Shown here: piece by piece, positions 1 through 9,992 of the stretch
How positions within the stretch are numbered: the stretch's first letter is position 1
Layout of the letters: the number at the start of each line of letters is the position of its first letter
NCBI GenBank assembly: GCA_004151065.3
Contig: NWUY0300029698.1
Coordinates: 16,610 to 30,175, forward strand
DNA length: 13,566 nt
Direction of reading: 5' to 3'
Source: Larix sibirica
Lineage: Eukaryota > Streptophyta > Pinopsida > Pinales > Pinaceae
Translations under genes and position numbers: made by a program
Notes under the pieces: model-generated
Seen by the model: only the letters and a program-made list of their open reading frames with translations
What the model was told of the DNA's origin: nothing
The model's database searches: none

Positions 1-230
1 AAAATCCAAAGCATGTTCGGACCTACTTGAAGGGAAACAACAATCCATTGAATGGGCACTTAGAGTTGAAGGATTGAGTAAGGCGATCAAGGAGGCCAAA
101 AGGACCAGTCTCCTTAGCGGCATACACATTGCACCAGATTTTATTATTACTCATTTACTATTTGTTGATGAGTTCTCATTTTCTGCTTAAGCTTTCTTAG
201 GGATGGACACAAGCTGAAGGAGATTTTGGA
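1..230 (+). pseudogene. LINE fragment: ORF1 tail fused to RT catalytic region (internal deletion)
   Basis: Positions 1-68 align by eye with 1874-1941, the ORF1 C-terminal tail of the neighbouring LINE. Positions 67-230 align with 3948-4112, the RT segment around the catalytic FVDD motif. The two parts meet at a shared TG, so about 2 kb (ORF1 stop, endonuclease, RT motif A) is missing. Reading from position 2, the ORF1 frame runs without a stop across the joint into the RT frame. It ends at TAA 188-190, just after a one-base deletion beside the catalytic motif, where the neighbour's F-V-D-D reads F-V-D-E. The left end continues outside the window and the right end stops at the N at 231. It is a dead fragment of the same family. 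A chimeric assembly rather than a genomic deletion is possible. Confidence 0.85.
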
Positions 231-1967
231 NGGATGGTTTGGGTGGAACCATTTGGGGTTTTTCGGGCGCTCATCTTCCTTTGTTCTCACCTGCGGTGCC
301 ACCGACGGGCTTCAGTAGCTCACCTGGACACCCGGACGAATTTGCTAATGTGTCGGATACGGAACATGATCTTGGATGGGCTGGCACGGGAGGTTTCTTT
401 CAGGGATCGACAGATAGCTCTGTGTTGGGTTCAATACACCTAGTAGAACCGAGCTTCATTGTTGGGTTTTTGGGAACCATCGAAAAGAGGGGATACCCTA
501 GCCCGACAACTGGTAGGGTTCAGCATCGTAACTTCCAGTAGGGAGGGGCCGAGGAGGCTGGCAAGGTTAGATCCCAGAGTAAATCGAGAAGGAAATGGTT
601 AAAGAACAAGGGGAAGGCTCCTAATTATTTGTTGGGTGAAGATATCAGGTTCCAACAGATCATGACGATGGTTAAATCGGTTTTGGTTGGGAGGGTTTAT
701 GGATGGTCGGTGGCCCTCAAGACAATGATCAATTGGGCGGCGAAAAACTGGATGGATCATCTGGGTTATGTTCTAGAGGTGGTGTCTCTCTCGGGAGATT
801 GGTATGCTTTTCATTTCACTCAGGGGGATCATTCTCTCTGGGTTCTGGGTTGAAACTGGAACTTGGTGAACGTTCCCTTTTTATTGAAACCATGGGACCC
901 CCTATTCGACGCCAGCAGGGAAAGATTGGATACTATTCCATTGTGGGTTCGTCTCCCTGGTCTCCCATTGCACTACTGGACCGAGGATCACTTCAGAAAC
1001 ATAGGTAACATCCTAGGGACTTATCTGGACGTTGATTTTTCTTTCATTGAAACTAAGTTCTGGAAGGTTGCTCATATTTTGGTAAGCATCAATGTTCAGG
1101 ATGGACTTGCGGTTGGCATGGATCTTTGTTGGGGCCCTTATGTATTCCCAACTACTGGACTATGAAAATGTCACTTTTCAGTGCCGACGGTGCCACGAAT
1201 ATGGTCATCATGCTATTGATTGAAAGCTCCTACTACGTACGTGGAATGGATCTCCTTCTCGGAGGAAGGAGAGGGTGGACACTTGTCGGGAAGATTCAGA
1301 TCCTATTTCACAGGTGATGCCTTTACAGGTTCCTGCTGAAAATCATGAGACAATTCTGGTTGATGAGATTCCCCCGTTCGTTGCCACTAAAGTTCCTGAG
1401 AACGCATTGGTTCCTGCTCAGGTTTGTGGACATCCATTGACTCTCTCGACCGAGGCTAGTGGTGAGTTGCAGAACCCTTTATGTCGGGAAGCGGCCATGA
1501 CCTCGGGTATTGTCCTTTCCCCTTGCTATCAGTCCATTAATTTCATTTTGAAGAATGTAACCTTTCCTGGTCTTGATTGGGTGGAAGGCTTAAAGAACCT
1601 TCATATCTCCTCCCATCTGTTTGTTCCTCCCTCCCTTGATTCCTCTAGGATGGTTGTAATTCCAAAACCCTCCATTCAGGAGGTTTCCCCTCCCTTGGTC
1701 TCTGACGATCCCTCCATTACCAACCTCTTTGTGGATACACCACAATCTCCCACTGATTCAACTGACTCTACTTACTTTCTTTGCTCGTCCATTAAAAAAT
1801 CCTCTGGAGGTCTTGGGAAAGGAAGGGTAAAATTGGCCAAGGGCAGGGGTCGACAGTCTTATATTTCCAAGGCAAAATCCAGAGCATGTTCGGACCTTCT
1901 TGAAGGGAAACAGCAATCCATTGAACAGACACATAGAGCTGTGCGGGCCCAGAAGAAGGGGCGCTAA
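230..1967 (+). pseudogene. LINE ORF1: DUF4283-like / CCHC Gag-like nucleic-acid-binding protein, broken
   Basis: In plant LINEs, ORF1 encodes an RNA-binding, Gag-like chaperone of the retrotransposition particle. The frame starts at 230-232 (A-N-G) and reads MDGLGGTIWGFSGAHLP-like N-terminal residues if the N completes ATG. About 650-1135 resembles DUF4283, with blocks such as NWAAKNWMDHLG and LPLWVRLPGLPLHYW-like residues. A frameshift between about 1130 and 1161 moves the reading to the third frame. There a zinc knuckle follows (1182-1220): CRRCHEYGHHAID, with the fourth zinc ligand replaced by TGA at 1221-1223. A Ser/Pro-rich linker and a basic C-terminus (KGRVKLAKGRGR, QKKGR) then run to TAA 1965-1967. 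Other in-frame stops are TAG 539-541 and TGA 851-853. The last codon overlaps the ORF2 start by one base. Family assignment is good, and function is surely lost. Confidence 0.8.
231..231. other. Single N at the junction of LINE piece 1 and piece 2
   Basis: This is an isolated ambiguous base exactly where homology to ORF2 (ending at the equivalent of 4112) stops and ORF1 begins. In the ORF1 frame, positions 230-232 read A-N-G, so a T here would make the ORF1 start codon. It may be a one-base gap placeholder or an uncalled base. Confidence 0.9.
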
Positions 1968-1969
1968 TG
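1965..1969 (+). promoter_or_regulatory. TAATG stop-start overlap between LINE ORF1 and ORF2
   Basis: The ORF1 stop TAA (1965-1967) and the ORF2 start ATG (1967-1969) share one base. In some non-LTR elements such an overlap couples translation of ORF2 to termination of ORF1. Whether this family uses it is inference. The overlap itself is seen directly, and the endonuclease motif begins only six codons later, which supports this start. Confidence 0.6.
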
Positions 1970-4900
1970 AAAATTATGTCCTTCAACTGTCGAGGTCTCG
2001 CTGGTCCCTCTAAAAGATCAGCATTGCGAAGGGTGCTTGACAAGGAGCATCAGGATATTCACTTGTTACAGGAAACTTTGGGGGCTGGTGTTGAGGTTAC
2101 TGCTAAGTTAAAAGGTTGGTTTCTAGGCTGGAACTTTGAGGCTTCGGATGCCAGAGGCCGATCATAAGGATTAGTTGTGGGTTGGAAGGAGGTTCGAATC
2201 AAGGTCTCCAACTTATGGGGGATGGAGTCTGTTTTGGGCATGTCTTTTTCGGCACTTGATTTTGATAGGGAGTTTACTGTTATTAACATCTATGGGACTT
2301 ACTTCAATCAGATCCCTTTCTGGGAATCCCTGCTTGGTAAAGCAATGATTAAAGGTGATTCTGTGATCCTAGGGGGGGATCTGAATTTCACTTTGGGTCA
2401 AGCTGAAATTTGGGATCCTCATGCATAGGTGGATTCACTTACTGATTTTTTTATTCATAAATTGATTGAAGGAGATTTGGTGGATGTTGAGCCTGTTTGT
2501 CTTAAACCATCTTGGAGGAACAATCGGGTGGGTGATAGTAGGGTTGCGAAAAGATTGGATATATTTCTGCTTGCGGATGATCTGGTGGAAATTTTCTTTC
2601 ATATTCGTCAATGGGATGGTAGTGAGGGTTGCTCAGATCATGCTCCCATTTTTCTGGAATTAAATGATGGTCATGTTAAATTGACCTTCCCACTGAAGTT
2701 TAATAAGATTTGGTTGAACGATCCATCCTTTTTTTACTTATTCCATTCGGTCCGGATCCCTTTACGGCCTTAGCACCACATCTCAACTTCTTTTCAAATT
2801 GCTGAGAATATCAAGCGTATGAAGGGTCCGACCAAGAAGTGGGCGGCCAAAAAAAGACTCGGGGAGAACCAGGAACTTAAGCATATTGAAGATGAACTAG
2901 CGAACATTGCTTTGAGTGATGGGGGTGGTTTATTGACACAGGAATCTAAGAACATTTTGGTTCGTTTGGAAGGTTGTAGGAATACACTACTTTTGGAGCT
3001 GGAGGAGACTTGGTGTCTTAAGAGTAGGGCTATTTGGTTGGAGAGCGGAGATGAAAATTCAAAGTTTTTCATACCTACTCCAAAGGGAGACGCTCAACCA
3101 ATACTATTTGGATCCTGACGGATCACCTAGGTGCTTCTCATAATACTTTTGATGGATTGGCCCAGGTTGGGGTCAATCATTTTCAGGATCTATTTAAGGC
3201 TAGTGACAGGGTTAATATTGAGGAAGTCATGTAGGTGGCACAACTGTTTCCACGCTTTGTGGAGGAGGAGGACAACAGGGTGTTGATGGAAGAAATTACT
3301 GCTGAGGAATTAAAAGAGGTCCTCACATGTTTTCAGAAGGACAAAATCCATGGGCTTGATGGGTTGACAATAGAATTCTTTTTGGGACTCTTTGATTTCA
3401 TCGGGGGAGATCTGCTGAAATTGGTCGAAGACACGCGACAAGAGGGTAAAATTCCGGCTAGAATTAATTCTACTTTCATAGCTTTAATTCCTAAGACGGA
3501 CTCTCCATCTTCCTTGAATGATTTTAGACCTATCTCCTTATGTAACTGTGTTTACATAATTGTTACCAAAATCATTGCGCGACACCTTAAGGCCATCCTC
3601 TCGACTCACATTTCTGAGGAGCAGTTCGGTTTTTTGGAAGGCAGACAAATTCATGAAGCCATTGGGGTTTCTCAGGAGGGATTGCATAGTATTAAAACCA
3701 AGAAGTTGAAGGGAGCTATCCTTAAAATTGACTTGCAAAAGGCCTATGACAAGGTAAGTTGGCTTTATCTTCGCCTTCTGCTTACTCATCTCGGTTTTGG
3801 AATCAATTTCATTCGGTGGGTTATGAGCCATATAACTACTGTTTCTTTCTCGGTTCTTATCAATGGGGAAGCTACTCCCTTCTTCCATTCGGGTCGTGGT
3901 TTGAGGCAGGGATTCCCTTTATCCCCGCTGCTTTTTCTACTGGTCACTGAAGGTTTGAACAGAGCGATTAAGGAGGCCAAAAGGACAGCCTCACTTAGCG
4001 GCATACTGATTGCGCCAGATTTATTTATCACCCAACTACTTTTTGTGGATGATGTACTCATCTTCTGCTCGGGCTCTGCTAGGGATGGACATAAGCTGAA
4101 GGAGATTTTGGACCTTTTTTCTAGGGCTACTAGGATGGAAATCAATGAAGGTAAATCCACACTGACTACAAATCTTCTCAGTGTGGAGGAGGTGGAGGTT
4201 TTTACCAGACTCTTTCCTTTCTCCCATCTTACTTTGCAGGATGGACTTAAATACTTAGTTTTTAATATGAAACCTAATGATTATAATAAATAGGATTGGG
4301 TGTGGTTGATTGAAAAGTTGGAGAAGAGATTGTGATGCTGGAGTCATAAGTGGCTCTCCAGAGCCGGGAGGTTGGTTTTGGTCAAGTTGGTGCTGGAAGC
4401 TATTCCAGTATACTGGATGTCACTGGCATGGATTCCTTGGGTGTTCTGGATCAGGATAGATGTCTGTGTTTTTTGTTTTTTGTGGAGCGGTAAAGAGGAT
4501 ACTTATGTCGCCCCTTGGGCTCGCAGGGAAAAGATTGTTATTCCTAAAGACTTGGGGTGGTGGGGTCTGGAGAATATCTTTGCTTTCTCCAAAGAATTGG
4601 CAGCAAAAGGTTGGTGGAGGTTGATCAATTCTGGGGGTTTCTGGGCACAAGTAATGATACACAAGTATATTTCTCCATACACAATTGAAAATTGGATCGG
4701 AAATCCGGATAAGACACACCTGGGTGGCTCTGTGATTTGGAAGGCGGTGGTTACATCCTTCAAAATTATCGAACAAGATCTGGTATGGGATATTGTTAAT
4801 GGGCATAAGGTTCAGATTGGGAAGGATCCTTGGGTGGGATGTGATCAACAACATATTTTACTTGTTGGGACTACGGAAGCATTACGTCTGAGAGGTTACA

Positions 4901-6100
4901 TCTTCCTATATCAATTGGTTGATCCTGATCACTTCTTTTGGGTAGACATGTTTGGCTTTCAGCCAACGCTTTTGGTCTAAATGAGGCTGATGAGATGGAA
5001 CTTGCTCGGTACTTCAGGGCACTCAACCTTGAACATATACGCCTAGGTGAGCATGAAGATGAACTGTGTTGGGATGCTGATCCTTCGAGTGCCTATACTC
5101 CCAAAGGTGGATCTTTGCGAATCAACGAAGATTTTGTGCAGGGGGACCGGGTTTGGTGGTGGAAGCTATTGTGGAAAATTAAGAGCCCCCATAAGACGCA
5201 CCTGTTCATGTGATGTGTACTTATGAACAAGGTGCCTACTTGGACTTCCTCCAGAAGAGGAATAAACACAGACCGGGTTGGTGCATATTATGTAAACATA
5301 GTGAGGAATCGGTCTGTCACCTTTTTCTCCATTGTCCTTTCATTAAAGTTGTTTGGAAGGTCTGCTCGAGGGTGTTGAAGGTTCCTTTTAATTGGGAGGG
5401 GGACACTTTGGATGTCTCTTAGCGGAATTGGTATCAAAACCCAATCCTGATTGAGTATAGAGCCTTGCGTCTGTTGGTGGTGTGGGGGGTGTGGATTGCT
5501 AGGAACCATTATATCTTCAATAATAAACTCTGCTTGCCTGCACATACTGCTATTTACTGTTGTGGGATCTTACTCTCCAGAAAATGGAATGGGCATCCTG
5601 GTAACATGAGGGTCATTCAGCCGGAGGAAATTGACCGAACCTAGCCTTGGGGTTTTTTCGACGGAGCTTGTCAAAACAATTACTGTGGGGGAGGGGCTAT
5701 ATTGTATCTCATGCCTGAGCATTTCTTTGAAATGTCTTTGGGACTGGGAGAAGGAAGTAACAACTTTGCAGAGATTGCGAGCCTCAAATTTCTTATCATC
5801 TATGCTCTTGAGAAGGGCTGTCATAATTTAACTGTTTATGGGGACTCATTGAATGTGGTTAAGTGGATTTCAAGAACTCAACATTGCCAAAACCTTAGAA
5901 TCTCAAACATTTTGACAGCTATCAAGGATACTACAACTGCATTTGACTCCTTTGCATGCGTACATGTTTACAGGGAAAATAACAAATAGGCAGACCGGGC
6001 TTCGAAAGCAGGGCTCCTGCTGGGGCCAGGGCTATGGAAGATCAAAGAATTTACAGGTGTTCTGGTATGGGAATTTTATCATCGGCCTTTCATAGATTGA
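1967..6100 (+). pseudogene. LINE ORF2: endonuclease - reverse transcriptase - zf-RVT - RNase H polyprotein, broken
   Basis: In an intact element ORF2 nicks target DNA and primes cDNA synthesis there. The APE-type endonuclease lies at 1967 to about 2680: SFNCRGL (N7), LLQET (E36), GGDLN (D138, N140), RLD (D198) and SDHAPI (D224, H225). The RT spans about 3235-4290: LIPK and RPISL, motif A KIDLQKAYDKVSW (Asp codon 3730), motif B GLRQGFPLSP (Phe replaces the usual Asp) and catalytic FVDD (codons 4042-4053). The zf-RVT region (about 5140-5360) has CX2C then HX4C ligands. RNase H is at 5645-6097, with acidic codons at 5660, 5771, 5843 and 5993. In-frame stops: 2165, 2426, 2771, 3232, 4291, 4333, 5211, 5420, 5642, 5987. 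One-base losses lie near 3069, 4929 and 5242. The natural terminal stop is TGA 6098-6100. Catalytic residues remain largely readable, so decay is moderate. Confidence 0.88.
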
Positions 6101-6111
6101 AGGGTCTTAAA
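4248..6111 (+). repeat. Direct repeat, first copy (ORF2 3' half)
   Basis: This segment aligns over its full length with 6113-7980 in the same orientation. In one stretch of about 140 bases compared by eye (from about 4301 against about 6168) I counted 11 substitutions, so the copies are similar but clearly diverged. They also differ in indels, including a one-base loss here near 4929 and another near 5242. Differences are scattered, not clustered. Confidence 0.9.
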
Positions 6112-6112
6112 N
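6112..6112. other. Single N at the junction of LINE piece 2 and piece 3
   Basis: The second of only two ambiguous bases in the window lies just after the ORF2 stop of the first copy. It is immediately followed by sequence equivalent to 4248 onward. Around it, ggtcttaaa on the left resembles ggacttaaa of the RT-distal region, so a short similarity may have guided either a recombination or an assembly join. Confidence 0.9.
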
Positions 6113-7971
6113 TAAAGTATTTAGGTTTTAATCTGAAACCTAATGACTATAAGAAACAGGATTGGTTGTGGTTGATTGAAAAACTGGAGAAGAGATTGAG
6201 ATGTTGGAGTTATAAGTGGCTCTCCAGAGCTGGGAGGTTGGTTTTGGTCAAGTCGGTGCTGGAAGCTATTCCGGTTTACTGGATGTCATTGGCATGGATT
6301 CCTCGGGGCATTCTGGATCAAGCTAGACGCCTGTGTTTTCTCTTTTTGTGGAGCGGTAAAGAAGATGCTTATGTCTCCCCTTGGGCTCGATGGGACAAGA
6401 TTGCTATTCCTAAATCCTTGGGGGAGTGGGGTTTGAAGAATATCTTTGCCTTCTCCAAAGCACTCGCAGCAAAAGGTGGGTGGAGGTTGATCAATCAAGT
6501 ATGGGGGTTTTGGGGCACAGGTAATGCAACACAAGTATATTGCCCAAGACACGATCGATAATTGGATGCGAAATCCGATCAAGACACACCTGGGAGGTTC
6601 TGTGATTTGGAAGGCGGTGGTTACATCTTTCCATATTATTGAACAAGATCTGGTATGGAATGTCGGTAATGGGAATAAGGTTAGGATTGGGTTGGATCCT
6701 TGGGTGGGATGTGATACAACAACATCTGTTACCTGGGGGACTACGGAAGCATTGCGTCTGAGAGGTTACATTTTCCTACATCAACTGGCCGATCCTGATG
6801 CACTTCTCATGGGTAGACACGTTTGGCTTTCGGCCAACTCTTTTGGTCTGGATGAGGCTGATGAGTTGGAACTTGTTCGGTACTTCAGGGCTCTCAACCT
6901 TGACCATATTTTCCTAGGTGATCTTGAAGATGAATTGTGTTGGGACGCAGATCCTTCGGATGCCTATACTCCCAAAGGTGGATATTTACGGATCAACACA
7001 TACTTTGTGCAGGGGGATCAGGTTTGGTGGTGGTAGCTACTGTGGAAAATTAAGATCCCTCATAAGATGAGCCTGTTCATGTGATGTGTACTTATGAATA
7101 AGGTGCCTACTTGGGACTTCCTCCAGAAGAGGAATAAACATGGGCCAGGATGGTGCATATTATGTAAACAAAGCGAGGAAACTGTCTGTCACCTCTTTCT
7201 TCACTGCCCTTTCATCAAAGCTGTTTGGGAGGTCTGCTTGCGGGTGTTGAAGGTCCCTTTTAGTTAGGAGGGGGCTACTTTGGATGTTTCTTGGCAAAAT
7301 TGGTATCAAAACCCGATCTTTCATGAGTTCAGAGCTCTGCCTCTGCTAGTTGTGCAGGGGGTGTGGGTTGCCAAGAACCAACTTATATTCAATGATAAAT
7401 TTTTCTTGCCTGCACAAACTGCTATTTACTGTTGTGGGATCTTTCATTCTAGTAAACGAAATGGGCATTCTGGTAGCATAAGGGTCATCCAACCAGTGGA
7501 TATTGACCGAACCCATCCTTAGGGTTTTTTTGATGGAGCCTATCAAAACAATTACTGTGGGGGAGGGGCTTTATTGTATCTTTCTCCTGAACATTTCTTC
7601 GAAATGTCTTTGGGACTGGGGGAGGGAAGTAACAACTTTGCAGAGATTGTGAGCCTCAAATTTCTTATCACCTATGCTCTTGAGAAGGGTTGTCGTAATT
7701 TAACTGTTTATGGGGACTCATGAATGTGGTCTAAGTGGATTTCTCGGAACTCAACATTGCCAAAATCTTAGACTCTCAAACATTTTGACAGCTATCAGGG
7801 ATGCTACAACTCATTTGACTCTTTGCATGCGTACATGTTTACAGGGAAAATAACAAAGAGGCGGACCGGGCTTCGAAAGCGGGGCTTCTGTTGGGGCCAG
7901 GGTTATGGAAGATCAAAGAATTTACAGGTGGCTTGGTACGGGAATTTTATCATCGGCCATTCATAGAGTGA
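6113..7971 (+). pseudogene. LINE ORF2 C-terminal half (thumb/linker, zf-RVT, RNase H), 5' truncated and broken
   Basis: The frame opens with KYLGFNLKPNDYKKQDW, matching the region just after the RT palm of the first copy. It continues through conserved blocks such as AGRLVLVKSVLEAIPVYWMS and WKAVVTSF. A one-base gain near 6508 shifts the frame. The zf-RVT region follows at about 7020-7230, with WCILCKQSEE and a downstream HX4C. RNase H occupies about 7523-7968: FFDGAYQNN (Asp codon 7532), NNFAEI and VYGDS. Stops occur at 7034, 7082, 7265, 7520 and 7721. Several small indels fall between 7720 and 7830. The terminal TGA is 7969-7971. Stops at 7034, 7265, 7520 and 7721 are private to this copy; the one at 7082 is shared with the first copy at 5211. 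It lacks endonuclease and RT catalytic motifs. Confidence 0.88.
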
Positions 7972-8245
7972 GGGGTCTTTTCTAGTCACGAGGTTTATTT
8001 TTTCCTTTTTGGCACTACCCCGGATATTGGACAGTTGCAGTGGTCATCACAAGGCTCTACGGTTGGGACTTCACATGGTTGCAACAATTTATTTTTTGGT
8101 TTTTGTGGACTGATATGTAGGTTTTTATATAACAGCTTATGTTATGATACTTTGTATTGGTTTTTTGATACCGAACTTTTTCTCATGGACACAGATACTG
8201 GTTTGTTTCTGGTATTGCCTAACAACAATTATACTCTTCAAGAGT
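7972..8245 (+). other. LINE 3' UTR
   Basis: This T-rich stretch follows the ORF2 stop, with runs such as ttattttttcctttttgg and ggttttttgatacc, and ends in a segment reading attgcctaacaacaattatactcttc. T-rich 3' ends of this kind are common in plant LINEs, which is my basis for placing the element end near 8240. The following bases are A-rich but not a clear poly(A) tail. Confidence 0.5.
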
Positions 8246-9215
8246 GAAGATGATCAAAATGTAATTTTATACTCAAAAGATGAAATAAAATTATGTTATT
8301 TTTCCAAGGAACAAAAAAATGTCATATGGAACATGTGAATTAATGATCTTTTTATTATTGTGTTGCACAAAATGGGAGTGGTGAAGATCAAGCAAGCAAG
8401 CATATTTGCCCTACAACCAATCAACTATTATGGTAGTAGGTGGCACCATTCCCTTTTGATGCATCGATTGGCATAAGGTTCATGGTATATTGGGGCTTAT
8501 ATATTATCATGTACTAATTGTCTCAACTAATGTGAGATTCTATTTTCTTTGGATGGGAGAGTTGTGAAAATAAAGAAAGTTTGTGGATAAAAGAATGCTC
8601 ACTTAAATTAAATTAAAGAGGACAAAATGGGCTTGTTTAGTTAGTGAAAGAAAGGTGTTGTTACTGCTCCGAGTCGGGTTGAATTCACTTGAGAGACATG
8701 TTCGCCCTTGATGGTTCAATGCACCTTCACAAGCAAGTCATTTGTTACTAATGGGCCAAAGTGCAGGTCTTGGGTGACTTTGCCAGATTAGATACCTCCC
8801 AATAGTGGGTCCCAATAAAATGGAAACTTTTATAGCCTATAAAATGCTCTTACGAAATTGTAATATCTCACATCAACTAATCATCACTAATTTGTGTTCA
8901 TTGTAAGCATTTCAACCAATAAAAGATGAAGAAAAATGTGTTACATGACAAATAGGAAGGCGAAGCGAGTTCTTAGAGGCATGGCAGGTGACCAAATTTG
9001 CAGAGTGTCTACAATGTTGTATAAGAATCAAAAGATTGCCATAAACATAAATGTCATATTAAAAAAGGTCAACCTTTGTTGCAAATCATATTGTGAAGAA
9101 CACCTCCTAAACTAATGCTTATTGTTGTTGATACGGCAATGGAAACCTAACTTGTTGTAGAAAGTCAACACATGTGCAAAATTAATACGCATGAACCAAA
9201 GCATGCATGGTAAAC

Positions 9216-9231
9216 ACATGTTATAACATGT
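9216..9231. repeat. Perfect 16-bp palindrome
   Basis: The sequence acatgttataacatgt is its own reverse complement, with no spacer. No second copy was noticed and no transposon end or gene lies nearby. In AT-rich DNA it could be chance. Confidence 0.8.
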
Positions 9232-9992
9232 TGCAATGCTTTTGTAACATATTGTTATGACCTAAATGCTAACTCTAAAAGAGAAATCCATAAAAGACCT
9301 TGAAGAACAATAGAACAACAAGAGATGTCCAACCTTCTCTTATTATAGAACAACAAGCTCTCGATGCCATGTATGTTGCAATCATAAACATTGGTTGAAG
9401 CTTTTAAAACATTACAAAGATCTAATGCATGCCATATTGTTGTTCCCAAACATGTAGATCTATCGTGCATGTGACAATTAAGATTCGCACGAAATTTACA
9501 ATTAGAGCCACACAAAAGGCATGAGATGAGAGGAACCATCTATAAAATGTATGGTATGTTATGCCAAGATTGAGGTGTCACATACACCACATGGATACCC
9601 CATATATCCTTTATTTTGCAGTCAATTTAGGAGTACAAGGTAATTAAAACAATATCAAGATGGACAACCTAAAGGTTCAATAACGTCTATAGTTTGCAAC
9701 TAGAGAGAGAAAAACATCAAACTCAATAGCTAACATGCACATAGCATCATTAAATTACACTGGAAATCATTTACTAGGAAAAACAACCTTCAAAGATATC
9801 TTATATTCTCCTTGGCCAATTCAAGCGGGGCAGTTGCTTGAAGCATATTACAATGGAGTGTATCTAGCTTTTAAACAAGATCACATCAAATACCGTTGGC
9901 GAATACCATGAGCTACCCAACACCATGGGTTAGTAAATTACTATGGTAAACCCATCATTAATCAAATCAAGATTAACCTTTGCACTCTTGAC

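Larger units (their letters stand above)
232..6111 (+). mobile_element. Plant L1-clade LINE, complete ORF1+ORF2 coding body, degenerate
   Basis: This stretch carries ORF1 followed by ORF2 in the order expected for a plant non-LTR retrotransposon. ORF1 has a DUF4283-like region and a CCHC knuckle. ORF2 has endonuclease, RT, zf-RVT and RNase H. No 5' UTR and no 3' UTR of this copy are present: it begins at the ORF1 initiation codon and ends 11 bases past the ORF2 stop. Both ends are marked by a single N. No target-site duplication or poly(A) tail can be seen at either end. Numerous stops and frameshifts show that it cannot code for working proteins. Confidence 0.85.
6113..8245 (+). mobile_element. 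LINE piece 3: ORF2 3' half plus 3' UTR
   Basis: This piece carries the part of ORF2 after the RT catalytic motifs, then zf-RVT and RNase H, then about 270 bases of 3' UTR. It starts at the equivalent of 4248, about 135 bases beyond the point where piece 1 stops (4112). Pieces 1 and 3 could therefore be two arms of a single older LINE interrupted by piece 2. No poly(A) tail or target-site duplication is obvious, so the 3' limit is approximate. Confidence 0.75.

Noticed and set aside
3538-4160. Minus-strand open frames opposite the reverse transcriptase
   Set aside because: They are antisense to the RT, whose motifs are clear on the plus strand.
1-8245. A new multi-gene system suggested by the many adjacent open frames
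   Set aside because: All the frames join into one plant LINE family once frameshifts and stops are followed. Domain order and motifs explain them.
8035-8338. Short plus-strand open frames in the LINE 3' UTR
   Set aside because: They overlap in different frames, are dominated by T-rich codons, and lie after the ORF2 stop. No protein features are seen.
9255-9539. Minus-strand Cys-rich open frame of 94 codons in the AT-rich gap
   Set aside because: It is short and isolated, with no recognisable domain or signal peptide. It is expected by chance in a stretch this long.
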